DNA of 64,000 nucleotides from NCBI GenBank assembly GCA_942492055.1, contig CALODP010000015.1, positions 868,001 to 932,000 of the forward strand, in the 5' to 3' direction. Both the position numbers and the translations under genes were made by a program. This document shows positions 54,308 to 63,928 of this stretch, piece after piece; position 1 is the first letter of the stretch; each line of letters opens with the position of its first letter. The notes under the pieces were generated by a model. The model searched no databases, had not been told where the DNA came from, and saw nothing but the letters and a program-made list of their open reading frames with translations. The DNA is from CALODP01 sp942492055. GTDB taxonomy: Bacteria; Bacteroidota; Ignavibacteria; Ignavibacteriales; Melioribacteraceae.

Positions 54308-55374
54308 ATCAATGATATAATTCCGATAATTAACAAATTAGCAAATGAATAAGGGATCAGATATTTCCAACAAATTGTCATTAATTGATCTACTCTTACC
54401 CTAGGAAGAGTCCAACGAAGCCACATTTGAACGAATACAAAGAATAATCCTTTGGAAGCGAACCAAAACAGTTGTTCGAACGGGACCAACCAGGATATAC
54501 CTAATGTATTTCCGATATATCCGACGGGGGATTGATATCCTCCGAAGAATATTGTAGCCGCGATTGCCGATACAGCAAACATATTCGCGTATTCGGCAAG
54601 GAAGAACATTGAGAATTTTATCCCGGAATATTCGGTATGATATCCTGCGACGAGTTCCGATTCGGCTTCGGGCATATCAAAAGGGTTTCGATTAACTTCG
54701 GCCAAGGAACTGATATAGAAAATCAGAAAAGCGACGAACATAAATGGGATTAAAAGGAATTTTGAAAATGAGAATTCGGGGCCTCCGAAAATATTCCAGT
54801 TCCAAAACCATGAGGTTTGTTGGATACTCATTTCGGCGAGGCTCAGAGTACCGGAAATCATAATAACCGATAATATAACAATTGCCGTAGGGATTTCGTA
54901 GCTGACAATTTGAGCGGCGGAACGCATTGCTCCGTATAAAGAATATTTGTTATTGGATGCCCAGCCGGCCATAAGAATACCGGCAACTACAATAGAAGAT
55001 ACGGCGATAATATAGAAAATACCGACATCCGCTTTTGTACCGATAAAAATTTCCATAAATGGGATGGCAGCGTATGCCGCATAGCTTCCCGCGAATACGA
55101 TAAAGGGAGCCAGATTAAAAAATGGCTTATCGGCTTCTTCGGCAATAATATCTTCCTTTTGCATCAGTTTGACGAGATCGGCTATGGTTTGAAGAATTCC
55201 GTGATAACCAACCCGCATTGGTCCGAGACGATCCTGCATGTGTGCCGAGACTTTTCTTTCGAGATAAACCGCTACAATAACGAACGGAACAATGAAAAGA
55301 AATAGTGGTAAAGCGGCCGCTACGAACATCGCTATAACTTGACTTCCGAATATTTCCGCTAAGAATTCGAACAT
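54304..55374 (-). CDS. nuoH: Complex I subunit H
   Basis: A 356-residue membrane subunit at the quinone site. It has ERKVSAHMQDRLGPMRVGYHG, SLAEVNRNPFDMPEAESELVAGYHTEYSG (acidic loop) and MWLRWTLPRVRVDQLMTICWKYLIP, all hallmark NuoH motifs. The nuoD stop and nuoH start share a base. In most bacteria nuoE, F and G stand between D and H; here nothing does. Confidence 0.97.
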   Translation of the reverse strand: MFEFLAEIFGSQVIAMFVAAALPLFLFIVPFVIVAVYLERKVSAHMQDRLGPMRVGYHGILQTIADLVKLMQKEDIIAEEADKPFFNLAPFIVFAGSYAAYAAIPFMEIFIGTKADVGIFYIIAVSSIVVAGILMAGWASNNKYSLYGAMRSAAQIVSYEIPTAIVILSVIMISGTLSLAEMSIQQTSWFWNWNIFGGPEFSFSKFLLIPFMFVAFLIFYISSLAEVNRNPFDMPEAESELVAGYHTEYSGIKFSMFFLAEYANMFAVSAIAATIFFGGYQSPVGYIGNTLGISWLVPFEQLFWFASKGLFFVFVQMWLRWTLPRVRVDQLMTICWKYLIPYSFANLLIIGIISLI

Positions 55375-56489
55375 TATCTATCGATCTCCCCTAAAACTAT
55401 ATCGAGACTACCTAAAATAGCTACCAGATCGGCAACCAAATGACCTTTGCTTATTTCCGCTAATACGGAAAGATTAACAAAAGAGGGTGCTCTTACTTTT
55501 ACACGGAAAGGATTTACCGTACCATCGCTGATGATAAAGTATCCAAGCTCTCCTTTCGGGTTTTCTACTCTATGGTAAACAGTTCCTTTAGGAGGTTTTA
55601 TTCTTTTGGGTAAAGCTTCGAAAACATCTCCGTGAGGAATCTTATCAATTGCTTGCTCAATTATTCTTAAGCTTTGCTCCATCTCCAAAATACGGACATA
55701 ATATCTGTCCCAACAATCTCCGACTGTTCCGTAAGTCCCTTCACCTATGGGAATATCAAAATCGAATCGATCATATATGGAATAAGGATCATTTTTTCGA
55801 AGATCGAATTTAAAACCGCTAGCTCTCAGATTAGGTCCTGTAACCCCGTAATTAATTGCTGTATCCAATGGGAGTATTCCAATATTCGCGGTTCTTTCTA
55901 TGAATATTTTATTATAGGTAAGGAGGTCATTAAGCTCTTTTATTGTAGGACGGAAAGATTTTATGAATTCTTTTGTTTGTCTAATGAAATCCGGATGAAT
56001 ATCATGAGAAAGACCACCTACCCACATATAGTTATAAAGAAGACGAGCGCCGCAAGTTATTTCGAATAGTGTCAGAATTTTCTCTCTATCTCTGAAACAA
56101 TATAGAAAAGGGGTGAAAGCTCCGACATCCAGCCCATAAGTTCCTATCGCTACAAGATGAGAAGCTATTCTTTGTAGTTCTCCCATTATAACGCGGATAT
56201 ATTCTACTCTCTCCGGTACTTCCAGTTCGAGTAATTTTTCAACCGCGGTTACATATCCGAAGTTATTGTACATAGAGGCGAGATAATCCATTCTATCAGT
56301 ATAAGGAATTACCTGTGGATAGGTCATTGCTTCCGCGTGTTTTTCGAAACAGCGATGTAAATAACCTATATGAGGGATTACATCTGTAACCACTTCTCCC
56401 TCAAGTTTAACTTCCAATCTCAAAACACCGTGAGTGGAAGGGTGTTGAGGACCCATATTTAGTACCAGTTCTTCGGTTTTAATTGCCAT
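55374..56489 (-). CDS. nuoD: Complex I subunit D (49-kDa type)
   Basis: A 371-residue soluble subunit that forms the quinone pocket with NuoB. MGPQHPSTHGVLRLEVKLEGE (quinone-binding loop His), HIGYLHRCFEKHAEAMTY and VKVRAPSFVNLSVL are diagnostic. It is a separate gene from nuoC (10-base gap), unlike the CD fusion of enterobacteria. Confidence 0.97.
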   Translation of the reverse strand: MAIKTEELVLNMGPQHPSTHGVLRLEVKLEGEVVTDVIPHIGYLHRCFEKHAEAMTYPQVIPYTDRMDYLASMYNNFGYVTAVEKLLELEVPERVEYIRVIMGELQRIASHLVAIGTYGLDVGAFTPFLYCFRDREKILTLFEITCGARLLYNYMWVGGLSHDIHPDFIRQTKEFIKSFRPTIKELNDLLTYNKIFIERTANIGILPLDTAINYGVTGPNLRASGFKFDLRKNDPYSIYDRFDFDIPIGEGTYGTVGDCWDRYYVRILEMEQSLRIIEQAIDKIPHGDVFEALPKRIKPPKGTVYHRVENPKGELGYFIISDGTVNPFRVKVRAPSFVNLSVLAEISKGHLVADLVAILGSLDIVLGEIDR

Positions 56490-56499
56490 ATAAAATCAC

Positions 56500-57027
56500 C
56501 TAGTATGGAACTCTCATTCCCCGATAAAATTCGGGGTTTTTATAATCCTTTCTCAAAGGATATCCTGCTTCCCAATCATCGGGCATTAAAATTCTTCTTA
56601 GATCGGGATGATTAAGGAAAACAATTCCGTACATATCGAAAGCTTCCCGTTCATGCCAATTGGCAGTTTTCCAAATACTTTCTACCGATTCTATTTGAGG
56701 ATCATCCTTTGGTGTAGTAACACGAATTACCAGTTTATGATTCAACTCGGTTGAGAACATGTGGTAATAAACGCTCAATGTTCCACCTTTGTAATAAAAA
56801 GAACCATCCTCATCTTCGTTTCTTTCGCCGTCGGCGTTATCTACTCCGGAAAGATTCATAAGACTATCGAAAAGAGTTTCTTCCGAATCACGGAGAAAGA
56901 GTGAAATTTCTTTTATCGCCGAAGGAGAGATCTCAATAAAGTTCTCTACCGGAAGATCGGTTACATATTCTTTAATATCGTTCGGATATTTATTTTTCAA
57001 TATCTCGTAAATTTCATCGGATTTCAT
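56500..57027 (-). CDS. nuoC: Complex I subunit C (30-kDa type)
   Basis: A 175-residue soluble subunit. The signature WKTANWHEREAFDMYGIVF and LRRILMPDDWEAGYPLRKDY are typical of the 30-kDa family. A mid-protein insert (DNADGERNEDEDGSFYYKGG) replaces the usual short linker and is acidic. Overlaps nuoB by four bases. Confidence 0.96.
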   Translation of the reverse strand: MKSDEIYEILKNKYPNDIKEYVTDLPVENFIEISPSAIKEISLFLRDSEETLFDSLMNLSGVDNADGERNEDEDGSFYYKGGTLSVYYHMFSTELNHKLVIRVTTPKDDPQIESVESIWKTANWHEREAFDMYGIVFLNHPDLRRILMPDDWEAGYPLRKDYKNPEFYRGMRVPY

Positions 57028-57515
57028 TTTTTCCCCTTAACAAGAGATTCGTTTCTTATTTTTTCCTGAAGTTTCAAGAGTCCTTCCAGAAGAGCTTCCG
57101 GACGAGGGGGACATCCCGGGACATAAACATCTACCGGAATTACACGATCAATTCCCTTTAATACATGATAGCCATGTTCCCAATAAGGACCTCCGCAGTT
57201 TGCGCAACTTCCCATTGAAATTATATATTTCGGGTCCGGCATTTGTTCGTAGAGTCGTTTGATTCTGGTGGCCATTTTAAGGGTAACTGTTCCCGATATA
57301 ATGATCGCGTCAGCTTGCCTTGGGGTGGGGCGAGGCATTACACCAAAACGATCGAAATCGTAATGTGAAGCGGAGGTTGCCATCATTTCGATAGCGCAAC
57401 AAGCTAGTCCGAAGCTCAATTGCCAGATGGAAGATAATCGAGCCCAATTAAGTAAATCGTCCGTTCGAGCAATGACGATATTACTTTCCGTAAATTCCCT
57501 GTCTAATAATCCCAT
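57024..57515 (-). CDS. nuoB: Complex I subunit B, [4Fe-4S] N2
   Basis: A 163-residue subunit that holds the terminal cluster N2 next to quinone. Ligands: the CC pair in FGLACCAIEMMATS, Cys in SMGSCANCGG, and Cys in VYVPGCPPRPEALLEG. Length is normal. Start 57515 lies 35 bases after nuoA. Confidence 0.97.
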   Translation of the reverse strand: MGLLDREFTESNIVIARTDDLLNWARLSSIWQLSFGLACCAIEMMATSASHYDFDRFGVMPRPTPRQADAIIISGTVTLKMATRIKRLYEQMPDPKYIISMGSCANCGGPYWEHGYHVLKGIDRVIPVDVYVPGCPPRPEALLEGLLKLQEKIRNESLVKGKK

Positions 57516-57550
57516 AAAGCCTTTCGTCTATTGTAAATAACAGAAAAAGT

Positions 57551-57964
57551 CTATTTCTTTGGTAAATTATCTAGAATATTATTCAAGGTTGATTTTCTCT
57601 TTTCCGGGAAATCCCAATCAAGATCTCCTTTACGCCATTCGTAAGCCATGCCGACACCTAATAGGAAAAGGAAGATTACACCGACAAGGAAACCGAAGAT
57701 ACCATAATCTTGGTAATTGAGAGCCCATGGGAAAAGGAGAACTATTTCAACATCGAATATCAGGAATATTAAGGCAATTACGTAAAACCTAATATTAAAC
57801 TTTGTCCAAGAAGAACCGAGCGGATCTTCTCCGCACTCATAGGTTTTAAGTTTTTCTTTGGTCGGTCTTTCGGGTCTTATAAGTCTTGCGGTAATAATGG
57901 AAATCGCCACAAAAAATAGAGCCAAAAGGATAAATACGAATATTTTGCCGAATTCAGTTAACAT
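57551..57964 (-). CDS. nuoA: Complex I subunit A
   Basis: A 137-residue three-helix membrane subunit; KLKTYECGEDPLGSSWTKFNIRFYVIALIFLIFDVEIVLLFPWAL is the conserved loop and helix (given here for its Cys and acidic residues). I chose ATG 57964, preceded by GAAGGG; the open frame reaches an upstream ATG at 58018 that would add a poorly matching N-terminus. It is the first gene of the nuo cluster; the promoter must lie in the about 110 bases before it. Confidence 0.94.
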   Translation of the reverse strand: MLTEFGKIFVFILLALFFVAISIITARLIRPERPTKEKLKTYECGEDPLGSSWTKFNIRFYVIALIFLIFDVEIVLLFPWALNYQDYGIFGFLVGVIFLFLLGVGMAYEWRKGDLDWDFPEKRKSTLNNILDNLPKK

Positions 57965-58073
57965 GTGCCCTTCATGTTTGATTCCAAGATAAGATATGAA
58001 AAACTTAATGTCAATCAACCTTTATAAACAGCTGAACATATGATAGGAAATAAGAGTTCCTTTAATAAAAAGA

Positions 58074-58688
58074 TTATTTCAGAAAAACATTCTCTTCTAT
58101 TGTTTTGAGTTCTATTTTCCCTTTGGATATTTCCTGAAAGACCGAAGAGAGGTTTTCAATATATTTCGGTTTGATATGGCATTGAATAATCGGTCCCTCT
58201 TCGAATAGATTTTCCAAATTTCTTGCCTCGGAGGTTCCCAAGAAGTGATGGATACTGCTTGTATGCTCGTAATCGAATTTAACAGATATCTTTGAGTAGT
58301 TTGTTTTTGTGATAATTTCGGCTTCTTCTATTGTTCCGTGAGCTGATTCATAGTAAGCTTTCCCAAGGGGACCAACGCCTAGTTTTGTTCCACCGAAATA
58401 TCTTGTCGAAATTATAAGTATATTAACAAGTTCGAAATAAGTTATTGCGTTAAGTATTCTGATACCAGCTGTTCCGTTAGGTTCGCCGTCATCGGAATAT
58501 TTGAAATCATCTAATAGCTTATATGCATAGCAATTATGAGTAGCGTCGTAGAACTTTTTTCTGATTGATTGTAAAATTGTATTGGCTTCGGTTTCATCGG
58601 CAATCGGATAAGCTTGGCCGATAAATAAGGAACCTTTTTCTTTGAATTGGTATTCGGAATATTTCTCTATTGTTTTTAATTGATCCAT
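58074..58688 (-). CDS. YigZ/IMPACT-family protein
   Basis: A 204-residue protein. The UPF0029 core is clear: KKFYDATHNCYAYKLL, YSDDGEPNGTAGIRIL, ISTRYFGGTKLGVGPLGKAY. The C-terminal DUF1949 part follows. Family knowledge: related to the eukaryotic IMPACT regulator of Gcn2; bacterial function is unsettled, perhaps translation-linked. I chose ATG 58688 (MDQLKTIEKYSEYQFKEKG aligns with the family) over the upstream GTG at 58712. It is upstream of nuoA on the same strand and divergent from uvrA. Confidence 0.9.
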   Translation of the reverse strand: MDQLKTIEKYSEYQFKEKGSLFIGQAYPIADETEANTILQSIRKKFYDATHNCYAYKLLDDFKYSDDGEPNGTAGIRILNAITYFELVNILIISTRYFGGTKLGVGPLGKAYYESAHGTIEEAEIITKTNYSKISVKFDYEHTSSIHHFLGTSEARNLENLFEEGPIIQCHIKPKYIENLSSVFQEISKGKIELKTIEENVFLK

Positions 58689-58782
58689 AGATTCGTATAA
58701 ATATTTTTCCACAAATTAAAATTGATTTTCAAGAAATCTATAAGTAAAATATCGTTTTTTAACTTTTTCCAAAACTACCCAA

Positions 58783-61647
58783 ATGAATTTTCAAAACCAA
58801 ATTATAATAAAGGGCGCGAGAGAGCATAATTTAAAGAATGTTGATGTGAAGATACCCAGAGACTCTTTCGTTGTTATCACAGGACTGTCAGGATCGGGTA
58901 AATCATCATTGGCTTTTGATACAATATATGCCGAAGGACAGCGCAGATATATAGAATCCTTATCGGCATACGCTAGACAATTTCTGGATATGCTTGAAAA
59001 ACCAGATGTAGATCTAATTGAAGGCTTGAGCCCGGCTATTTCCATAGATCAGAAAGTTACTTCCGGAAATCCACGTTCGACTGTTGGTACGGTAACGGAA
59101 ATTTACGATTATATGCGTCTTCTTTTTGCCCGAGTAGGAAAAGTACATTGTTATAGCTGCGGAAGACCTGTCGAAAAACAATCTGCCGAACAGATAATTA
59201 ATACTATTTTGTCCAAATGGGAAGGGGAGAAGATCCATATTTTCGCTCCTGTTGTCAGAGGACGAAAAGGACATTATAGAGAACTTTTCGAAGAGATTCT
59301 GAGAGACGGATTTATTCGGGCGAGAGTAGATGAGGAGATAGTAGAACTTGAACGAGGATATAAAGTTGACAGATATAAGATTCATAATATAGAAATAGTT
59401 GTTGACCGGATAACCGTTAACGAAAAATCACGTCATCGTTTAAGTGAATCTATTGAAGTAGCTTTGAATTACGGAAACGGGAATCTGATAATCAATGCCG
59501 GAGGAGAAGATTCCGTATTCAGTCGGAATCTTGCATGTCATCATTGCGGAATAAGTTATCAGGAAATGGCTCCTAACGCTTTCTCTTTCAATTCTCCTTT
59601 CGGATCATGTCCCGATTGTGACGGATTGGGAGAAAAAAAAGAACTCGATATCAATCTGATAATACCTGATTGGGAAAAAACAATAAACGAAGAAGGAATA
59701 TTGGCGATCGGGAAACCGAGAAATATTTGGTTCTTCAATCAATTGGAAGAAGTAGCCGAACAATTCGGGTTTACTTATGACACAAAATTAAAAGATTTCA
59801 CGGAAGAACAACTTGATATCCTGTTAAAAGGCTCCAAGGATAAGATGAATTTCAAATATTCTTATTCCGGAGGGAAAGAAGTAGTATATAAACATAAATT
59901 TGCCGGAGTATTCGGATATATTCAACATTCCTTTGAGAATACTTCCTCGAATAAGATTCGCGATTGGGCGGAAGCTTTTATGTCTACAAAAGAATGTAGT
60001 ACATGTAATGGGGGAAGATTAAAAAGGGAGTCGTTAGCTGTAACTATCGGAGGGAAAAACATAAGCGAAGTTACCTCTTTGTCGATTGAAAGATCAAAAG
60101 AATTCTTCGATCAACTGGTCTTTACCGATAGGGAAGCAATAATAGCGAAACAAATATTAAAAGAGATAAAAGAGAGACTGGATTTTCTCCTTAATGTCGG
60201 GTTGGATTATCTGACTTTGAACAGATCGGCAAGAACTCTTTCGGGAGGAGAATCTCAAAGAATAAGATTGGCAACTCAGATAGGAACTCAGTTAGCCGGA
60301 GTACTATATGTATTGGATGAGCCGAGCATAGGACTTCATCAAAGTGATAATGTTAAGCTGATTCAATCTTTAAAGAATCTGAGAGATCTCGGAAATACTG
60401 TTATTGTTGTGGAACATGATCGGGAAACAATAGAGGAATCAGATTTTATTGTTGATTTGGGACCAAGAGCAGGGGAATTCGGAGGAGAGATTGTACTTGC
60501 GGGATCCACTTGTGATTTTATTAATTCCAAGAATGGTTGGGATTCTCTTACTCTTCAATATCTGAAAGATAAAAAGAAGATTGAGGTTCCCGTTAAAAGG
60601 AGAGAGGGGAACGGCCAATATCTGGAAATAAAAAATGCCAGAGGAAATAATCTTCAAGGAGTGGATCTAAAGATTCCTTTGGGTACTTTTACGGCAATTA
60701 CCGGTGTTAGCGGTTCCGGTAAGTCGAGTCTTATAAATGAGACTCTTGTTAAGTTGCTGTCAAAGAGAATTTATAATTCCAAAGTAGTGCCATTACCTCA
60801 CGATTCGGTAGAAGGATTGGAAAACATTGATAAAATCATAGAAATTGATCAGTCTCCAATAGGAAGGACACCAAGATCGAATCCTGCCACATATACCGGA
60901 GTATTTACTTTTATCAGAGAACTTTTTACAGAACTTCCCGAATCTAAAATGAGAGGATATAAATCGGGGCGTTTTAGTTTTAACGTTCAAGGGGGACGTT
61001 GTGAGGAATGCCAAGGAGCCGGTCTTAAGAAAATAGAAATGAATTTTCTCCCTGATGTATATGTGGAATGTGAAGCTTGTAACGGAAAGAGATACAATCG
61101 GGAAACATTGGAAGTATTATATAAAACCAAGACGATAAATGATGTATTGGAGATGACAATTGAAGAAGCTTTACACTTCTTTGAAGATATGCCGAGAATT
61201 AACCGAAAGATTCAGACTCTTTATGATGTCGGATTAGGTTACATTAAACTCGGTCAGCAGGCAACGACTCTATCAGGAGGGGAAGCCCAAAGAGTTAAGC
61301 TTGCCACGGAATTAAGTAAGATAGGTACCGGAAAGACAATATATATATTAGATGAGCCTACAACAGGATTGCATTTCGAAGATGTGAGAATTTTACTGAA
61401 TGTGCTCGATCGATTGGTTGAAAAAGGGAATACGGTTGTTGTGGTGGAACACAATCTTGATGTTATTAAGTTCGCGGACTATGTAATAGATTTAGGTCCC
61501 GGCGGAGGAGAGCACGGAGGAGAGATAATATGTTACGGAACCCCTGAAGAGGTAGCCGAAAACAAGAAAAGTCTGACCGGTGAATTCTTAAAGAGAGAAC
61601 TCCAAAGAGAATTAATAAACGGGAATAATCATGGACAAAAAGATTAA
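58783..61647 (+). CDS. uvrA: Excinuclease ABC subunit A
   Basis: A 954-residue DNA damage sensor of nucleotide excision repair. It has two ABC ATPase heads: GLSGSGKSSLAFDT near residue 33 and GVSGSGKSSLINET near 645, signatures TLSGGESQRIRLA and TLSGGEAQRVKLA. Zinc modules: CHHCGISYQ...CPDCDG near 253 and CEECQGAG...CEACNG near 742. ARQFLDMLEKPDVD is the usual interaction region. Normal length. The next gene begins 17 bases before its stop, indicating one transcript with the downstream nucleotide-pool genes. Confidence 0.98.
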   Translation: MNFQNQIIIKGAREHNLKNVDVKIPRDSFVVITGLSGSGKSSLAFDTIYAEGQRRYIESLSAYARQFLDMLEKPDVDLIEGLSPAISIDQKVTSGNPRSTVGTVTEIYDYMRLLFARVGKVHCYSCGRPVEKQSAEQIINTILSKWEGEKIHIFAPVVRGRKGHYRELFEEILRDGFIRARVDEEIVELERGYKVDRYKIHNIEIVVDRITVNEKSRHRLSESIEVALNYGNGNLIINAGGEDSVFSRNLACHHCGISYQEMAPNAFSFNSPFGSCPDCDGLGEKKELDINLIIPDWEKTINEEGILAIGKPRNIWFFNQLEEVAEQFGFTYDTKLKDFTEEQLDILLKGSKDKMNFKYSYSGGKEVVYKHKFAGVFGYIQHSFENTSSNKIRDWAEAFMSTKECSTCNGGRLKRESLAVTIGGKNISEVTSLSIERSKEFFDQLVFTDREAIIAKQILKEIKERLDFLLNVGLDYLTLNRSARTLSGGESQRIRLATQIGTQLAGVLYVLDEPSIGLHQSDNVKLIQSLKNLRDLGNTVIVVEHDRETIEESDFIVDLGPRAGEFGGEIVLAGSTCDFINSKNGWDSLTLQYLKDKKKIEVPVKRREGNGQYLEIKNARGNNLQGVDLKIPLGTFTAITGVSGSGKSSLINETLVKLLSKRIYNSKVVPLPHDSVEGLENIDKIIEIDQSPIGRTPRSNPATYTGVFTFIRELFTELPESKMRGYKSGRFSFNVQGGRCEECQGAGLKKIEMNFLPDVYVECEACNGKRYNRETLEVLYKTKTINDVLEMTIEEALHFFEDMPRINRKIQTLYDVGLGYIKLGQQATTLSGGEAQRVKLATELSKIGTGKTIYILDEPTTGLHFEDVRILLNVLDRLVEKGNTVVVVEHNLDVIKFADYVIDLGPGGGEHGGEIICYGTPEEVAENKKSLTGEFLKRELQRELINGNNHGQKD

Positions 61648-61984
61648 TGAATTCCACAAATATCGTTCTGAAATGAATGATAAGATTTTGAATTCCGGCT
61701 TTCGGGATTTCAAAAAATTCTTCGCACTTGATAATAAAGCATACCACGAAGGGAATATCCCGGTAAAGTATAAGGAGATGATGGGACTAGTTGCCTCGAT
61801 GGTATTAAGATGTAATGATTGTATTCTTTATCATATAGATAGAAGTGTTGCCGAGGGATGTTCGAGAGAAGAACTTTACGAAGCGTTTAACATAGCTTTG
61901 ATAGTAGGCGGATCGATAGTTATTCCACATTTGAGATTTGCCATGGAACAATTAGACGAACTATTACCGGAAAACAAGAAATGA
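61631..61984 (+). CDS. Carboxymuconolactone decarboxylase/AhpD-like protein
   Basis: A 117-residue helical protein of the CMD family. The redox CxxC is in VLRCNDCILYHIDRSVAEG near residue 53, with the downstream His that completes the AhpD-type active site. KYKEMMGLVASM and ELYEAFNIALIVGGSIVIPH fit the fold. AhpD-type members act as thiol oxidoreductases or peroxidase partners. It overlaps uvrA by 17 bases and the next gene by four (ATGA), so it is co-translated with both. Confidence 0.9.
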   Translation: MDKKINEFHKYRSEMNDKILNSGFRDFKKFFALDNKAYHEGNIPVKYKEMMGLVASMVLRCNDCILYHIDRSVAEGCSREELYEAFNIALIVGGSIVIPHLRFAMEQLDELLPENKK

Positions 61985-63327
61985 AAAAAAAACTGATAAT
62001 TCCTGAAAAGATAGTAACATGTAACACGAAAAATGAAATTCTTAAAGATCATTATATAGAAATAACCGACGGAAGTATAACTACGATCGGGCATAGAGAA
62101 AATTTTTCGTATGAAGACTCAAATACGGAAGTAATTAATGCGGAGAACATGGTATTAATACCGGGATTTGTTCATACGCATGTGCATCTTTGTCAAACTC
62201 TATTCAGAGGTTTGGCTGATGATCTTCTCCTTTTGGATTGGCTACAGCAAAGGATATTTCCTTATGAAAACCAGCATAATAAAAACTCTCTGAAGCTATC
62301 GGCAAGTATCGGTATTCATGAATTACAAACAGGTGGTTCTACAACAATACTTGATATGGGGGCTATCGGCAATCACGAAGTTGTTTTGGAAGAATTATTG
62401 TATTCCGGAATGCGCGCTGTTTCGGGGAAATGCCTTGTTGATATGAATGATTTATATCCCGATTATAAAGAATCAACAGAAGATGCGTTGAATACTTCTT
62501 ACGAGTTGGCAAAGTCATTCCATAATTCCGCAAACGGAAGAATTAAATACGGATTTGCTCCGAGGTTTGTTCTTTCTTGCACGGAACGTGTCATGAAAGA
62601 ATCTTTCGAGATGTTAAATGATTTCGAAGGAGCTCTTTATCACTCTCACGCTTCTGAGAATAAAGGAGAAATTGAAGCGGTAAGGGAATTATCGGGGATG
62701 GAAAATATAGATTATTTTAATTCACTTGGAATATTGAGTGACAAAACAGTATTGGCTCATTGTATTCATGTAAATGAAGAGGAAAGAAAGCTATTGAAGG
62801 GGAGTAAGACAAACATTGCTCATTGTCCTTCGGCAAACTTAAAGCTTGGTAGCGGAATAGCTGATATTCCCGGATACATGGCTGAGGATATGAGTGTATC
62901 TCTCGGAGCTGACGGACCTCCTTGCAACAATAATCTAAGTATGTTTACTGAAATGCGACTAGCCGGTTTAATACAGAAGCCTATACACGGACCTGATGCC
63001 ATGAACGCCAGAGATATTTTCAGAATGGCTACAATCGGAGGAGCAAAAGCTTTAGGTATGGAAGACATTATCGGAAGTATAGAAGTCGGTAAGAAGGCAG
63101 ATTTGGTACTTCTTGATCTTAATCGGCCTCATTTACCATTAATACAAAATGACGAAAATATATATTCCTCGATTATTTATTCGGCAAACAGGGAGTGTGT
63201 TGATTCGGTAATGATTGAAGGGGAATGGGTGGTAAACAATGGTGTTTCCACTAAATACGATGAAAAGGAAATCTTCGAAAACGGTAGATTTCAATTGATA
63301 GAATTATTAAAGAGAGCAAATAACTAA
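61981..63327 (+). CDS. Amidohydrolase, SAH/MTA or guanine-type deaminase
   Basis: A 448-residue metal-dependent deaminase of the TrzA/SsnA/MtaD group. Metal ligands: HTHVHLCQTLFRGLADD (HxH near residue 63), then HSHASENKGE, LAHCIHVNEEE and the Asp in SLGADGPPCNN near 312. The N-terminal beta sandwich and GSIEVGKKADLVLLDL are typical. Members deaminate S-adenosylhomocysteine, methylthioadenosine, 5'-deoxyadenosine, 8-oxoguanine or cytosine-like rings; the substrate cannot be fixed here. Context between AhpD-like, uvrA and rdgB suggests a purine. Confidence 0.88.
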   Translation: MKKKLIIPEKIVTCNTKNEILKDHYIEITDGSITTIGHRENFSYEDSNTEVINAENMVLIPGFVHTHVHLCQTLFRGLADDLLLLDWLQQRIFPYENQHNKNSLKLSASIGIHELQTGGSTTILDMGAIGNHEVVLEELLYSGMRAVSGKCLVDMNDLYPDYKESTEDALNTSYELAKSFHNSANGRIKYGFAPRFVLSCTERVMKESFEMLNDFEGALYHSHASENKGEIEAVRELSGMENIDYFNSLGILSDKTVLAHCIHVNEEERKLLKGSKTNIAHCPSANLKLGSGIADIPGYMAEDMSVSLGADGPPCNNNLSMFTEMRLAGLIQKPIHGPDAMNARDIFRMATIGGAKALGMEDIIGSIEVGKKADLVLLDLNRPHLPLIQNDENIYSSIIYSANRECVDSVMIEGEWVVNNGVSTKYDEKEIFENGRFQLIELLKRANN

Positions 63328-63337
63328 GAGGTTGAAT

Positions 63338-63928
63338 TTGAAGAATTTGATTTTCGCTACGGGTAATCAAGGTAAGGTAAAGGAAGTAAAGAATATTTTC
63401 AAAGGGACCGGGTATACTGTCTACTCTTTGAAGGATCTGGGTAATAACGTTGATGTGGAAGAGACAGGAGAGACTTTCGAAGAGAACGCTTTGATTAAAG
63501 CGAAAGCCATATATGATATTTACAAGGAACCGGTAATAGCCGATGATTCGGGGCTTTCTATCGAGCAATTGGAAGGTCGTCCGGGAGTATATTCGGCAAG
63601 ATACGCCGGGGAAGGATGTACTTTTGATGATAATAATAAGAAAGTTATTAGCGAATTAAGGAATATGGAAAAGCCCCATAATGCAAAATTTGTATGCTGC
63701 GCTGTCTTTTTTGACGGAGAAAATGAGGTGGTTTCCGAAGGTGAATTAAACGGGACAATTATCAATGAGTTCAAAGGTACCGAAGGTTTCGGGTATGATC
63801 CGATTTTCCAACCTGAAGGTTATGAGGTTACATTGGCAGAAATGACTCTTGATGAGAAGAATAAAATAAGTCACAGAGCAAGAGCCTTTGAGAAATTGAA
63901 AGAGTTGTTGAGCGAAAAAGAAGCTTAA
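63338..63928 (+). CDS. rdgB: Non-canonical purine NTP pyrophosphatase RdgB/HAM1
   Basis: A 196-residue enzyme that hydrolyses ITP, dITP and XTP to the monophosphates, keeping deaminated bases out of nucleic acids. FATGNQGKVKEVKNIF is the nucleotide-binding start, ADDSGLSIEQLEGRPGVYSARYAG the catalytic Asp region, FGYDPIFQPEGY and SHRARAFEKL the later pockets. The start is TTG 63338, six bases after AGAGG; TTG 63332 is too close. The stop overlaps the neighbouring opposite-strand gene. Confidence 0.95.
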   Translation: MKNLIFATGNQGKVKEVKNIFKGTGYTVYSLKDLGNNVDVEETGETFEENALIKAKAIYDIYKEPVIADDSGLSIEQLEGRPGVYSARYAGEGCTFDDNNKKVISELRNMEKPHNAKFVCCAVFFDGENEVVSEGELNGTIINEFKGTEGFGYDPIFQPEGYEVTLAEMTLDEKNKISHRARAFEKLKELLSEKEA

